Positions 1 through 11,314 of a stretch of DNA of 64,000 nt are shown here, in pieces. The stretch comes from Microdochium bolleyi (taxonomy: Eukaryota > Ascomycota > Sordariomycetes > Xylariales > Microdochiaceae): the NCBI GenBank assembly GCA_001566295.1, contig KQ964254.1, positions 558,001 to 622,000 of the forward strand, in the 5' to 3' direction. Under the pieces are notes generated by a model, which was given only the letters and a program-made list of their open reading frames with translations, did not search any database and was not told where the DNA came from. Every line of letters starts with the position of its first letter. Position 1 is the stretch's first letter. Position numbers and translations under genes: made by a program.

Positions 1-23
1 AGGCTAACAGAGTGGATATGTAG

Positions 24-2340
24 CCAAGGCGACAAACGAGAACAACACCTCCGAGGACTGGGGCGCCATCATCGAGGTGTGCGACAAGGTGACGAGCGAC
101 CCCAACGGCGCCAAGGAGGCGATCCAGAGCATAATCAAGCGCCTCGCGCACCGCAACGCAAATGTGCAGATATACACACTTGAGGTATGTTGCTCGTCGC
201 GCCTTTGATTTACTGTGAGCCGAAAGCGTACTGACTGATAAACCTCCTCCCACACAGCTCGCGAATGCGCTGTCGCAAAACTGCGGCAAGCCCATCCACC
301 GTGAGCTTGCGAGCCGCGCCTTCACGGAAGCCCTTCTCAAGCTTGCCAACGACCGCAACTCCCACCAGCAAGTCAAGTCGAAGATCCTCGAGCGCATGAA
401 GGAGTGGTCCGATATGTTCAACCAAGACGCCGACCTCGGACTGATGTATGACGCATACTATCGCCTCAAGCAGTCGAACCCGACACTACATGCGCCTTCA
501 GCACCTCAAAAGACTGGCCTCACGGATCAGGACCGGCGGAAGGAGGAAGATGAACTACAGATGGCACTCAAGCTCTCTCTGCAAGAGGAGGAGCGGAAGA
601 AGTCCGTATCAAACGCGGCCGGACCCAGTTCTTCTGGAGCAGGACCTTCTACTGCCAACGCCGAGCCCGTTGTTGCGCACCCCACAGGCACCACCGCCGC
701 CACGGTCTCTCGTGTGCGGGCGTTGTACGACTTCGTGCCCACTGAACCGGGGGAGCTGGAATTTAAGCGAGGCGACGTCATTGCGGTCCTTGAGTCGGTT
801 TACAAGGACTGGTGGCGTGGGTCTCTCAAGGGCAAGACGGGCATCTTCCCGTTGAACTACGTCGAGAAGCTCACAGACCCTACTCCTGATGAGCTCCAGC
901 GCGAGGCACAGATGGAGGCAGAGGTGTTTGCGGAGATCAAGAATGTAGAGAAGCTGCTGACTCTGCTGAGTACGTCCAACACGGCGCCTCGGGAGGAGGA
1001 CGATGGAGAGATCTCGGTAAGTTTTTATCTGAGCAATGAGCGGGATTCAACAACTAACGACGCTGCAACAGAAACTCTACCACCAGACCTTGTCCATCCG
1101 GCCGAAGCTGATTAAGCTCATCGAGAAATACTCGCAAAAGAAGGATGATTTCACCCAGCTGAACGAGAAGTTCATCAAGGCCAGGCGGGACTACGAATCG
1201 CTTCTCGAGCAGTCCATGTCGCATCCGCCTCAGCACAGCTACCACCATGGCTATGCGCCACAGCAGCACGCACCCCAAGGGATGCCGCCTGGTATGCCAC
1301 AGGGCATACCTCAAGGTTATCACATGCCTGGTGCCCCAGGTGGCCCTGGAGGCCCTGGACCGGGTTTTGCACCACAAGGCCAGCCTGTTGGACAACAGGA
1401 ACCGCAAAGATACTACACTCCAGGACCGCAAGGCCCACCGCCTCAAGGTAAGGACTTTGGAACTTTCCCAATCACGTAAATGAGCTTACAGGAGGACCTA
1501 GAACAGTATCAGGCTTCGTCACCACCTCCTAGCAACTTCCAACGCCAGACCCCAGCTCCCGCGCCCTTTTATCTTCAGGGCGCAGAAGTGCCACCGCCAG
1601 GCGCCTCCGCACCTCCGCACCAGCAGACTTACCCTCACCGCGATCAACAACCTTCAAGAATGGCGAACACAGCCAACGCGCCAGCACCTATCCAGACCTC
1701 AATGTCTCCACCACCTCAAGCCCAACAGAACTTCCAAGCTTATGCGCCACCGCAAGCCAATCAACGACCTCAGAGCAACTATGGCAATCCTCAAGAGCTA
1801 GCAACGTCAGCTTACGACTCTCCTGTTGCGTCTCATCACCCCAGTGCTCCTCAGGAGGAGTACCCGACCTACTCCCAAGAAGAGACACATCTACCCAGCC
1901 CAGGAGGCGGCAATCCAAGTGCACCATCTTATGGCGCTCCTCAACCTCCACAGGGAGCTTCTGCTCCACCCAGCTACGCACCACAGCAACCATCAGCACC
2001 AGCACCACAGGCACAGGCACAGGCACAATACACAGCCTTCAACTCTAACGCTACGCAAGGACCATATGAGAGCGCTCCTGGCCATCCTCCACCACAGCCG
2101 ACTGGCCCAGCCCCTCCAGTGCCCCAAGGCGTCATGAGCCCTCCTCCACTGCATCCCAGTGGGCCTGCTTTTGACGCTCGACAGAGTCTGCCAAGTCAGA
2201 CTCCAGGCAGGCCCTCCCAGCCGAGCCAGCTCAGCTACAGAGCGTATGTGCCGGGTGGTGGAGCGCCGTCGGCTGCGGGTGTAGGACCCAGCGAGCCAAG
2301 CGCACCACAAGACTTCTACCGCCAGAACGCGGCTTACTGA
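24..2340 (+). CDS. hse1: HSE1, ESCRT-0 subunit (VHS-UIM-SH3), 5' end missing
   Basis: This gene encodes the Hse1/STAM subunit of ESCRT-0, which with Vps27 binds ubiquitinated cargo at endosomes and starts multivesicular-body sorting. Proposed exons are 24-184, 258-1016, 1072-1447 and 1502-2340. The first visible exon opens after a TAG acceptor at 22-23, in the middle of the VHS domain (KATNENNTSEDW), so the initiator exon lies just outside the window. In order one sees the rest of VHS, a UIM (DELQMALKLSLQEEERK), an SH3 domain (ALYDF to GIFPLNYVE), a GAT-like coiled coil split by the intron at 1017-1071, and a long Pro/Gln/Gly-rich tail typical of fungal Hse1. The intron at 1448-1501 is the least certain: it has a GTAAGG donor, and its CTAG acceptor was chosen because it alone keeps phase. 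Family assignment is firm and the tail splice is tentative. Confidence 0.9.
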
Positions 2341-3299
2341 GTTGGCATAGGAGATGATGGCATCGTGGATCTGTGCATAAGAGGGCAGTAACAATGGGCC
2401 TGTAGGGTGTACGCTTCAAGCTGTCCGTCATGCGGGATCATTGAATATGGTAGATGAGCATGTTAGCCGTAGAATTTATGAACGTTGCCACAAATTGCGA
2501 TCCCTACTCGTTTTAGCATTCACTGCCGTCGTGATGTATGCGTAATCACATACTGCCGCATATGAATAAGGCCCGTATGAGGGCTGACGCAAGTCGTGCT
2601 GTTCATAGCATACATTGTAAGCTGGGGGTTGCTTATGACCCATGGAGATGGAGCACTAATATACTAAGCAGCATGCCTGCTTGCTCTTTTCTCCTGGGTG
2701 TACTTACGCGATGGATTCGCTTGCTATCCTCTGAGGAAGTCATTGAGCTTCGTTCGCTCTGGCTTGTTTTTGTTTTTCTTTCTCGACGATCCCATCGCGG
2801 CACACACACACGCAAATTGATATATATATATATACCGGAAAGCGCTGACCCGCTGCTGCTGCTGCTGTTGTTGGGGTGCTATATATATATACATATCCGC
2901 ACGACGTAACAAGGACATGGATTGGCGCACCAACGCCAACAGCGGTCCCATGCGATGCGTGGGGCGGTCCTGCTCAAGTGAATTAATTCTCAAGTTTTCG
3001 GGGTGTTATTCTGTTTTCATTGATATAAACGTAATACTCTTCTTGTACTATGCTGTTGCAAGAAACACACGCACACACACACACACGCACACAGTCCTTC
3101 TCACAGACATACATACATACATCTTTACATACAGAATATGTAGCTTAGCCCAGCCCATGTCCTTAGTCCGGCCGCCGCCCAAGGGTGTATAAACAATGAG
3201 ATCGGGAATTGAAATTCGAAAATCAAAAGCAGAACGCCGAAATCCAGAGGGAGGCATAAATGAGAAAGTATTCTAGGACTGCCTGTTTCCGTCCAAACT
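2341..3299. other. Convergent intergenic region rich in microsatellites
   Basis: This stretch lies between two genes that converge, so it mainly holds their 3' UTRs. It has several simple repeats: short TA runs near 2821-2834 and 2880-2892, a CTG/TTG run near 2851-2872, a CA run near 3064-3092, and an ATAC run near 3107-3121. No coding sequence was recognised. Confidence 0.7.
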
Positions 3300-5897
3300 T
3301 TAGTCGTCAATCATCCTCTGCGCCTGTCCGTGATGGCTACTGCCGCTGCCGCTGCCGCTGCCGCTGCCGCTGCCGCTGCCGCTGCCGTACAGCATCTCCA
3401 TGAGCTTCCCCTTCTGCCGCGCTCGCACGCCCTCGAGGTACACGCCGACGTCCTCGAGGCCCTTGATCTGGTCCTCGATGCTGACCGTGCTCGAGTTGAC
3501 GCTGCGGACCAGCGGGCTCACGAGCTTGCGGCGGAGCGACTCGAGGTTGGCCTTGAGGGTCATGAGCTTGCCGTTGTGCTCGACCAGCACGCCCTTGTTG
3601 CGCACCGTCTTCTCGCGCACGTTGGCGAGGAGCTCCTTGTTGCGCTCGTACTTCTTGAGGTGCGAGGCGTTGGGACCCCCCAGGATGCGCGCCCACAGCG
3701 AGGACAGGAGGTCCGCGTGCGCCTCGTCCTGGTGGGCCGACTCGCGGACCACGATGCGCGCGAGGTTGAGAAACTGCCTGTCGACGGCCTCAAAGAGGGC
3801 GAAGAGCGCGAGGGAGTGCTGCAGCTCGCTCTCAATGGCCTCCTCGAGGACGGAGAGGAACTCGTGGAAGGTCCGCTGGAGGGTCGCCCGCGTACGCTGC
3901 GGCTGGGACATGCCGAACAGGCCCTGCGTGATGGTGCCCAGGCGCGTCGGGGCGCCGGTGGCCGGGTTCTCGAGCACACCCGTCGCGCAGAGCACGTTGT
4001 GGATGTTGCTGAAGGCTGTGACGAGCGGCGGGGACGGGGCGGCCTGGACCTGGCCGAGCTCGCGGCGCGCCCAGTCCATGACGATGAGGATGCCGTCAAT
4101 GTCGCCGTCGACGTTGGCGAAAAACTTGGTCAGCTCGATCGCGAGCGTCTTGAGACTGTCGGACAGCTCGTCGAGCGACTTGACGATGATCGGGGCCGAG
4201 GTCATGTTGCTCTGCCGCACGCTCTCGCCGAGGTCCCACACCGCAACGCCCGTGGCCTGCAGGTCGCCGACTTGTGACACGCCGTTCTCAGAGTAGTATA
4301 TGAGCGGCTCGAACGAGCGCGCGATGCCCGCGACCTTCACCAGGTCTGGCGAGGGGCGCTGAGCGACCGGCTGGAACACTGAGCGGATGGCGTTGACTGA
4401 TAATATGGCCACCATTGTGGCTACCAGTAGACTTGTCCATGACCTGGTGACTCTCTGAAATTTGGAGCGGACGAACTTAATGGCCGTCTCAATTGGCTCT
4501 GTCCTTTGCTGAACATCAGCACGGATAGCAAATCTTATGTCTGTGAGCGTGTGTTAGAACGGCTTCAGCCTCACGGAACATTGAAGAATCAGGACATACA
4601 GTTATCCCTTGCTGCTTCAGGAGACATGGACGCCATCATGCTTCTCGAGTCCAGGTTGTCTGCATGCTTCAATGACGGCGTCGTCTCCAGCTTGGTGCGG
4701 TTAACTAGGGTGTCCTCGTCACCGGGCCGCTCTGGCTCAGGCGATCTGCCCTTCTCCGGGCTCGCGCTGCCAGTAGGCAGTCGTGTGCGCATTGCTTGCT
4801 CGAGGACGCCTTCGTCAATCTCCTCATCGTCCAGGAGCCCGAGGCCGGGACTCATATGCCGGTTATGACTATGTAATCGTTGATGATGATGATGATGTTG
4901 ATGTCTCATTTGAATAACCTCGTTCTCGCTACCGCCGCGCCAGAATCCCGACGACCGACTACCGTTTTCGAGACGTCTCCACGCCGGAGGAGAATATCCC
5001 CCCAAAGATTCCACCTCCTCCTCCTCCGGTGCGTCGAGATTTCCGTCGCTCCCCTCCACGTGACGATCGCGCCTTTGATGCTGATGATGACGATCCTCCA
5101 GGCCCATCGACGAGCGACTCCATGCTTGCATGTGCTGACGACCGAAGTAGTAGCTGCTGCTGTTGTTGTTGTTGTTGTTGTTGTTGTTGCTGCCCTGATG
5201 GTGGTGGGCTGCTGCTGCTCCCGCTCGTGACATCGGCGTCTCGAACGGAAGATCGTCGTCGTCGATGCTCACCTCGGACAGGTCCATTGTTGGTGGTGCT
5301 GGAGCGGGACGACGAAGTGCGCTCGGCTTTTGGGCGCTTTGACGGCGCAAAGGAGAACACCGAAGACGACGAGGACTTGCTCGACTTCTTCTTCTCCGGC
5401 GGCGCCTCGAGAGCCAGCTTCGGCCGAGGCGACAGTAGAGAGCGGCTCGAGCTGATGCGATGGGCCGACGCCGACGACGAGGTCACGGCCGAAGAGGAGG
5501 GAGACGACGACTCCTTGATGGCCGACAGGCTGCGGAGACCCTTTGTCCAGCGCTCGAGGACGAGATTCTCCTCAGGCGCGGGGAGCGGCGGAAACTGGTC
5601 GTAGTGCTGTGAGTAGGCGGGCGTGTCGCCAAGCTGCAGGTGCTGCAGGTCCAGGATCCGGGGATCGCGGCCGCCTCCAGAGCCGAATCCAGAGCCGGGA
5701 AGCAAGCGGCTCAAGCCGGTGCTGGGCAAACGCGGGAGCAGGCGGGGGAAGCGGATGACGCGTGTGACAAAGAGGACGGCGGCGAAGACGCAGACGAGGA
5801 TGAGGGCGGCGAGGAAAGTGCTGGGCGCAATCGAGACGCTGATGAAGGAGACCTGTGTGTTCACGGACACGAGGGGCTGTGAGGTCGGCCACCACAT
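3300..5897 (-). CDS. Fungal membrane protein of unknown function with disordered central region
   Basis: I do not recognise the family. The model is complement(3300-4540, 4600-5214, 5273-5897), about 826 aa. The N terminus has one clear membrane segment (FLAALILVCVFAAVLFVTRVI, around residues 28-48). Several hundred Ser/Arg/Gln/Asn/His-rich, probably disordered residues follow. A conserved-looking C-terminal region begins with basic residues and a second hydrophobic stretch (TSLLVATMVAILSVNAI), then about 330 mostly helical residues, ending in a Gly-Ser dipeptide tail. The intron at 4541-4599 is well supported: a GTATGT donor and CACAG acceptor join RDNY to IRFAIRADVQQRTE in phase. The intron at 5215-5272 is tentative; it is the simplest way to move from the membrane-anchor frame to the downstream frame. 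Both frames stay open over 4959-5350, so the exact junction could differ. Two membrane segments around a large disordered loop would put both ends on the same side. Confidence 0.6.
3340..3386. repeat. Hexanucleotide repeat coding for a Gly-Ser tail
   Basis: There are about eight near-perfect copies of a GCTGCC-type hexamer inside the last coding exon of the membrane protein on the minus strand. They encode alternating Gly and Ser close to the C terminus. Copy number is likely to vary between strains, since such tracts expand and contract by slippage without shifting the frame. Confidence 0.85.
5151..5191. repeat. Trinucleotide repeat in the coding region of the membrane protein
   Basis: This is a GTT/GCT triplet run. 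Read on the minus strand it codes poly-Asn then Ser in the preferred frame, or poly-Gln in the alternative frame. It lies directly downstream of the tentative intron at 5215-5272, in the zone where two minus-strand frames are both open. Confidence 0.85.
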
Positions 5898-7443
5898 GTG
5901 GGCGGGAGGAGAGAGAGAGGAGAGAGACCGGCCAGCCAGCCAGCCAACCCCGGTGCTGCAAGGCGGGAAGGCTCGAGGTAGCTCGAGGTAGCTCTACTGC
6001 TGGACGGATGGCGACGGCAGCGGGAACAGGGCTGCAGATTCCAGCCGGAGGGTGGGGGTAAACCGGGAGCAGAGAGAGACTGGTTGATCACTGGAGGGAC
6101 TGCCAATCTGTGACTCTGTGTGTCTCTCTCTTGCTGGTGCTGGTGCTGGTGCTCAGTATCTCCTTGCATGCAGGTGTGTCGTCGAGGGTTCCGGGTTGCG
6201 GAAACGGGCCACTGTCCAATGAGGGGCCGTGATGCTCGAGGCGTCAACGATGTGATGCGACAGCAACGGCTGTGGGCTCGGTGGGGTCGCGCTGAGGATC
6301 CTGGACGATCCCTAGACATCCGGTCGGCGTTGTGGTTGTTGTTATTGTTGTTGTTGTTGATGGGCAGATCAAGTCAGAGGCCGGGAGGTTGTCCTCAATG
6401 TTCGGCATAAGAATCACGCAGATGGCTTCTTCACATCGAGCTCCAGACCACCCTCTCCAACAGGGAGCGGTGAGTCCGGCACACCTCCCGCGCGCAGATG
6501 TGTACGCTTAGCTACTGTACCTGCCGCGAGTGTTCCCTTCAACAGACTGTCTGCATCACGGGTTTTCCAGAAACTCGAGAACCGCCCAGCCCAACAAGCG
6601 TCACACCCAAGAGACCGTTGCGTACGGTGACTGAAGACTAACTAGGGTTTGGCTTGGATGGAGTCGGCGACCGAGCCCCGATGATAGGCTCGAAGCATGC
6701 AAGCGAAACAATGAGACAGCTGCAGATCCTCGAAATGGAGAGGTTGGGGTGCTTCGGGGGCGCACTTGCCCAGCCTGGCGCCGACGCCTGCCAGCCAATC
6801 ACCCGCGCAGTGGCTGGCCTCATTGTTGTTCGAGACAGCCCTGGCAGCGGGGCAGATGAGGGGCAACCCAGGGCCCGCCAGAGGCATGGCAAGGCATGGC
6901 ATGGCATGTCGTGTCATGTCCTGCATCATGTGTAACATGTCACGTATGAACGATAGCGTACGGTCTGCTGTAATTGCAGGTTGGACAGAGTTGCGGATAC
7001 TCTGGCTCGACGCGAGTTGCAATGACGATACAGCCATTACACGAGTATTGCTGTTGTTCATACGTAAAGATATAGACCCCCCCCCCTCGTCGAGTGCGGC
7101 AATCGCAACTTGGGACAATCATCAACAAAGTCGGGTCGCGACTTCGGGTCACCACGTGACTCGGCCTCTCCCAATCACCAGGCGCATAGCTTCCACTCGG
7201 AAGAACACTGGCAAGACTGCTCGCTCGGCTCGGATCATACGCTATGTGCCACGGCCGGGTCAGGAGTCAACGCTTGGCATTTGCCCTACTGAGACTATTG
7301 TCTACATAATGCACGCTGTGGCCCGCTTCCTGCTCGGGACCCAGACCCCGCAGCGCTGTACATGATAGCGGACAATGAAATAGGTATCTTGGCTGCTGTA
7401 TAAAAAGAGAGGAGAGAGCAAAGTGTTGTGTATCGTAGACTCC
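5898..7443. other. Intergenic region upstream of the membrane-protein gene
   Basis: Both flanking genes are on the minus strand, so this stretch holds the promoter and leader of the membrane-protein gene and the 3' end of the stress-protein gene. It contains GT-rich triplet runs (near 6130-6150 and 6330-6360), a cluster of CATGG/CATGT units near 6885-6935, and a run of C near 7078-7087. No gene or structural RNA was recognised. Confidence 0.6.
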
Positions 7444-9598
7444 TTAGTCGATGCGGGCCATCTCGAGACTGCGTGCCGAAGGGTTCGCGAGGTTGTTGAT
7501 TTGCTTCGTGGGCGGCGGGTTGTACTTGGTCTTCTTGCGCAGCCGCTTGCGGGCCACCATCACAGGCGCAGAACTCTTAGTCACCAAGTAGTTGGAGAAC
7601 GACCCCAGGAGCGTACCCTTGAGCGCACTCCGGCCACGGCTGCCGATGATGACGAGCGTCGGGCTCACTAGGTCGATGACCTCTGTCACAAGGTGCTTCG
7701 GGCTCTTGCAATGGATCACCTCGATAATGACGCGCACCTGCAGCTGCGTCTTGCGCAGCAGCTTCGCAACACGCTCCGTGATGACTTGCACCGCTCGGTC
7801 CCTCTCTTCCTCGAGGCGGCCCTTCCCTCGCATGCTCGGAGCTGGCGAGGGCGTCGCACTACGCGCTTCTCGCATGATGGCATGCAGAGCATGGGGACTG
7901 CCGGTGTTGGACCCTGGAGGCCGCGCCAGAGAGCCCCGAGCTGCTGCGCTCACTGCCGCCGCCTGCTCCTTCAGAGCTCGGGAGTCCTCGTAACTCGGGT
8001 CTGCCGAGCCAGCTGCTTCTTCGTCGATCGAGTACAGCGCAAGCAGCGTGTCTCCGTCCCGGAGCACTGTTCCGATCGCCCATTCGAGCGCATGCGTCGA
8101 CTCGTCACTCAGGTCGGTCGCTACGAGATACTTGCGTAGCCGGCGATGGTCCTCTTCAGCTTCGCTCTGGATTTTTGTGAACTCGCCACGGTATATAATC
8201 CGGATGGACCGATGGACCTCTGGTGTGGAAATGATTGCTGTGTGACTAAGAGCCAGATTTTGCGCAGTATGGATGGCCGAGATATCCGCTTCGAGATCGG
8301 GGTCCATAGGAGTCATATTACCAGACGGCGCCACCTCGTCAAAGCTTGTGCTGGGATGAACTGGCTGCTTGGTGGTCTTGGATTTCGTCTGTTTCTCCGA
8401 CCGAGCGATGTGTGTCTCTGCATCATCAAACAAGGATCTGTACTGAGGTTGCGTTGTTACATGTTGCCCTGTGTCACGGCTTGTTAGCAATATTGTCAAA
8501 ATCGTTGCCTCGGCCGTGGGATGGCTACGCACTCTCTTCCTCGGCCGCCGCAAGCAGGCTTTGCACACGTCGTTGTGGCCCCCCGGTTTTCTCTTCAGCT
8601 CTCGTAGTAAGTTTACGGCCTCTGTCGGCTTCTTCGTCGGAGCTGTTGCCAGAATCGTCACTGTCATCCGAGGGCAAGATGTCGCCATAAGGGCTCATGT
8701 TGTCTGCCGCAATTCTTCCCAGCCCCTCACCTTCAGGCTTCTTTTTCGCATATGCAGCCAGGCTGGAGCCGCCGTAGAGCAGCGAAGCGTCGGACAATTT
8801 CCGATAAGCAGTGTTCATATCCAATCTGTTCCCTTCACTATCGAATACCGCTCCTCCAGCAGTCCGTCCACTAGAGGGACCAAGCAGACTGCCCCCGGGC
8901 GAGCTTGAGCGCATGGAGAAACGGCCACTCGGCGACTTAGACTTGTTGCCTTTCCGGCTCGAAAACTTGCTGCTGCGGCCCTCCCCAGGAATCATCAGGC
9001 TCGAGATATCAACTCCTCTCAAGGCCTCGCCTATGGAGCTCGAGCGGGCACTGGAGCCCTGCGAACGCCGAGAGGGGTGGACTTGACCGACATTGGTGGG
9101 GTATATGTTGCTGAACTGATACGAAGACATGGAGTCATGTCTTGGGTTTGGTAGAGGCAGTGGCGATCGAGGGCCGAAATCGACAGGCTTTGCAGAAGCG
9201 TCCGATGCACTTCTATTGCGGATTGAAGGCAAAATGGGTGTCTTGTATGACAAGGCAGGCGACGTGTGCGTGCTGTTCGGCAGCGCAGGCGATCGCGGGC
9301 CTGCTGTGAGGGGCTCGCCAACATCTAGCATACTAGATCGCCTGCTTGACGGGCCCGCGTCGAGGTCGAGCATGCTGCGATATGGTGCCTGAGGCGGACT
9401 CTGCCTGGCGGTCTCGGAACCACCAACATCGAGCCTGCTGCGAACGGGCGACTTTGGGGTTCTAGCGTACGGTGACGGCGAGCGCATGTTGATCGAGGCC
9501 GGCGGGCTCCGCACAGGCTGTTGCAGAACCAGGGCCTCGATCTCGGCTCGCTCCTCCTCCAAGGCCGCCTCAAGAGAGCTGATCTGACGTCCAGCCAT
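7444..9598 (-). CDS. Universal stress protein (UspA) domain protein with long disordered N terminus
   Basis: Exons are complement(7444-8468, 8533-9598), about 696 aa. The intron at 8469-8532 (GTGCGT donor, CACAG acceptor) joins EEER to QHVTTQPQ in phase. The first ~350 residues are Ser/Pro/Arg-rich with many SP and RSxS motifs, likely disordered and phosphorylated. The C-terminal part is a Usp fold: it opens with RKYLVATDLSDESTHALEWA and closes with the nucleotide-binding loop IGSRGRSALKGTLLGSFSNYL, close to the G-x2-G-x9-G-S/T pattern of ATP-binding Usp proteins. A Ser/Ala-rich insert separates the halves of the fold. Fungal Usp proteins with such extensions are common, but their roles are mostly unknown. 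The start chosen is the first ATG (MAGRQISSLEAALEEE), which begins a short predicted coiled coil. Confidence 0.85.
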
Positions 9599-11314
9599 GG
9601 TGATGGTGGCAAGCTACTTTGTCCGCCCTCGAAAGAATTAATGAGGAACTAGTGGGAGGTCTGCCGGTTGTCGTGGGTATTGAGGGCAATTGCCGCCTTC
9701 CTTCTCGCACTCAAATTTCACTCCTGAGCGGCAGGGCAAAAAGAGAAGAATCAGGTGGTGGTGTCGTCCAGGTCGTGCTCGATAGACCGATAGGGTGGGA
9801 TACGGTGGCAGCGCTGCCGGGGTGGGGTTGCTCTGGTGCTGCTGTCGCAAGGGCTCGGGCTGTCGTGGAACGGTCGTCGGGTACGATATGAGGTGCGTTG
9901 CAAGCCTCTGCAGTCGAGCAGGATCGTGCGATGTAGAGAGGAAGAGATGTTGCTTGGTGGGGAGCGCTCGCGGGGATCAGAAGAATCCACGTGCGTACAA
10001 GGGCGCTTTGCTGAGACGGGACGAGTTGGAGCTGGCCTGGATTAGGCTTTTGGAGGGCTGATGAGCTGGGCCCGTAGATCTAGACTTGCCCCTCAGTGCC
10101 GCAACGGGGACAGGCCAGGACGAGAGCTCCGGAAGACACTGTCGATGGTCGAATCAGTTGCGAGGCTTGTGGCTTCAGCAGGAACGAAATGAATGATGCT
10201 GTCGCACACCGGGCGAGGACTGGCTTAAGACGTCCTAAAGCGAGGGGCAGAATGGGAGGGGAGACGGGAGTGGCTCGATTCAAGTTGTAAACTCGGTGTG
10301 CATCAACGACGTGTTGTATGGGGCACTGCCAAGGCTGCTCCTGCCCTCCCGTCTTCCAAAGCATTCTGATGCCCGAGCCGCAAGCTCCCTCGCACAGAGA
10401 AGAAGAAAAGATATCAAATAATGAGACTTCATTACTTCTCTCGTCAGTACTCCGCTCGGCAACGCTATGTCACGATTGCACATACAGAAGATCTCACAAT
10501 ACTTACACAACGTAGTGAAGCAGCGCTCAGGTCGTGCCAAGACTCCTCGCCATCGAATCCGGTGCCCCCCGCCCCACCCCCAAGCTCAGGTGCTGCGCCT
10601 CGCGCTGAAGCACTCCAGAGCTTTTCCCCGCTGCAGCAATAGACTTGCCCCTCGCGGCGTCTTTCACATGCTGTCACCCGAGTCTTGCGCATCTGCCTCA
10701 AAGCAGCTGGCGTATTGGGGCCTGCACCAAGTCAACCATCAAGCAAGACAGCCGCAAGATCCCATCTTCAACATGACCGCAGTTCCCCGGCACTTTGCTA
10801 CATCCACAAATATCGAAATGTCGTCATAGTATCAAAATTTTTACTCATTATCAGAAGTGCTATCAAGTAAAACTTCTGTGCCGTGGAAGGATAGCTCCCA
10901 CGTGCTGATGTCCGGGAGCGATCTGAGTCCCTGGGATCATCGCCCTTATGACCAGTGCCAAATCGTGATCTGGTCCACAAACAACCTTCTAACGCCGAAT
11001 AATTGCGCCTTGGCATTCTCCCTGCCACGATGTGGTGTCTAGCCGCATCGTTATCAATACATGCGAATAACAGATTGTGTCTCACGTGCCGCCATGGCAG
11101 ATGATCCTTTCCGCGGCCGTACATCATCGCAATATCGCACGTGAGAAACAGGTCGTAAGCCGTTAGGGTATGAGAGAAGTGCAAAATAACAATGCGAATA
11201 TCAATGCGAATATCGCCCAACTTTTCCGTTCCGTGTCGAAGATCTAAAAGATGTGCGGAAGAATGTCGTCGAGGCTTACGACTAGAGAGAGGCCATGTGC
11301 GTCATACTACGCAC
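9599..11314. other. Intergenic region upstream of the Usp gene
   Basis: This 1.7 kb stretch lies between two minus-strand genes, so it contains the promoter and leader of the Usp gene and the 3' UTR of PAB1. Open frames here are short, lack family resemblance and show no convincing splice-linked partners. No RNA gene was recognised. Confidence 0.55.

Noticed and set aside
2815..3125. Centromere- or telomere-like repeats
   Set aside because: The runs are short di-, tri- and tetranucleotide microsatellites in a gene-dense region, without a telomeric TTAGGG array.
3330..4296. Plus-strand frames of about 300 residues opposite the membrane-protein gene, one with a poly-Ala start
   Set aside because: They are read off the antisense of the Gly-Ser repeat and Leu-rich exon; the minus-strand exon has phase-consistent introns and ordered sequence.
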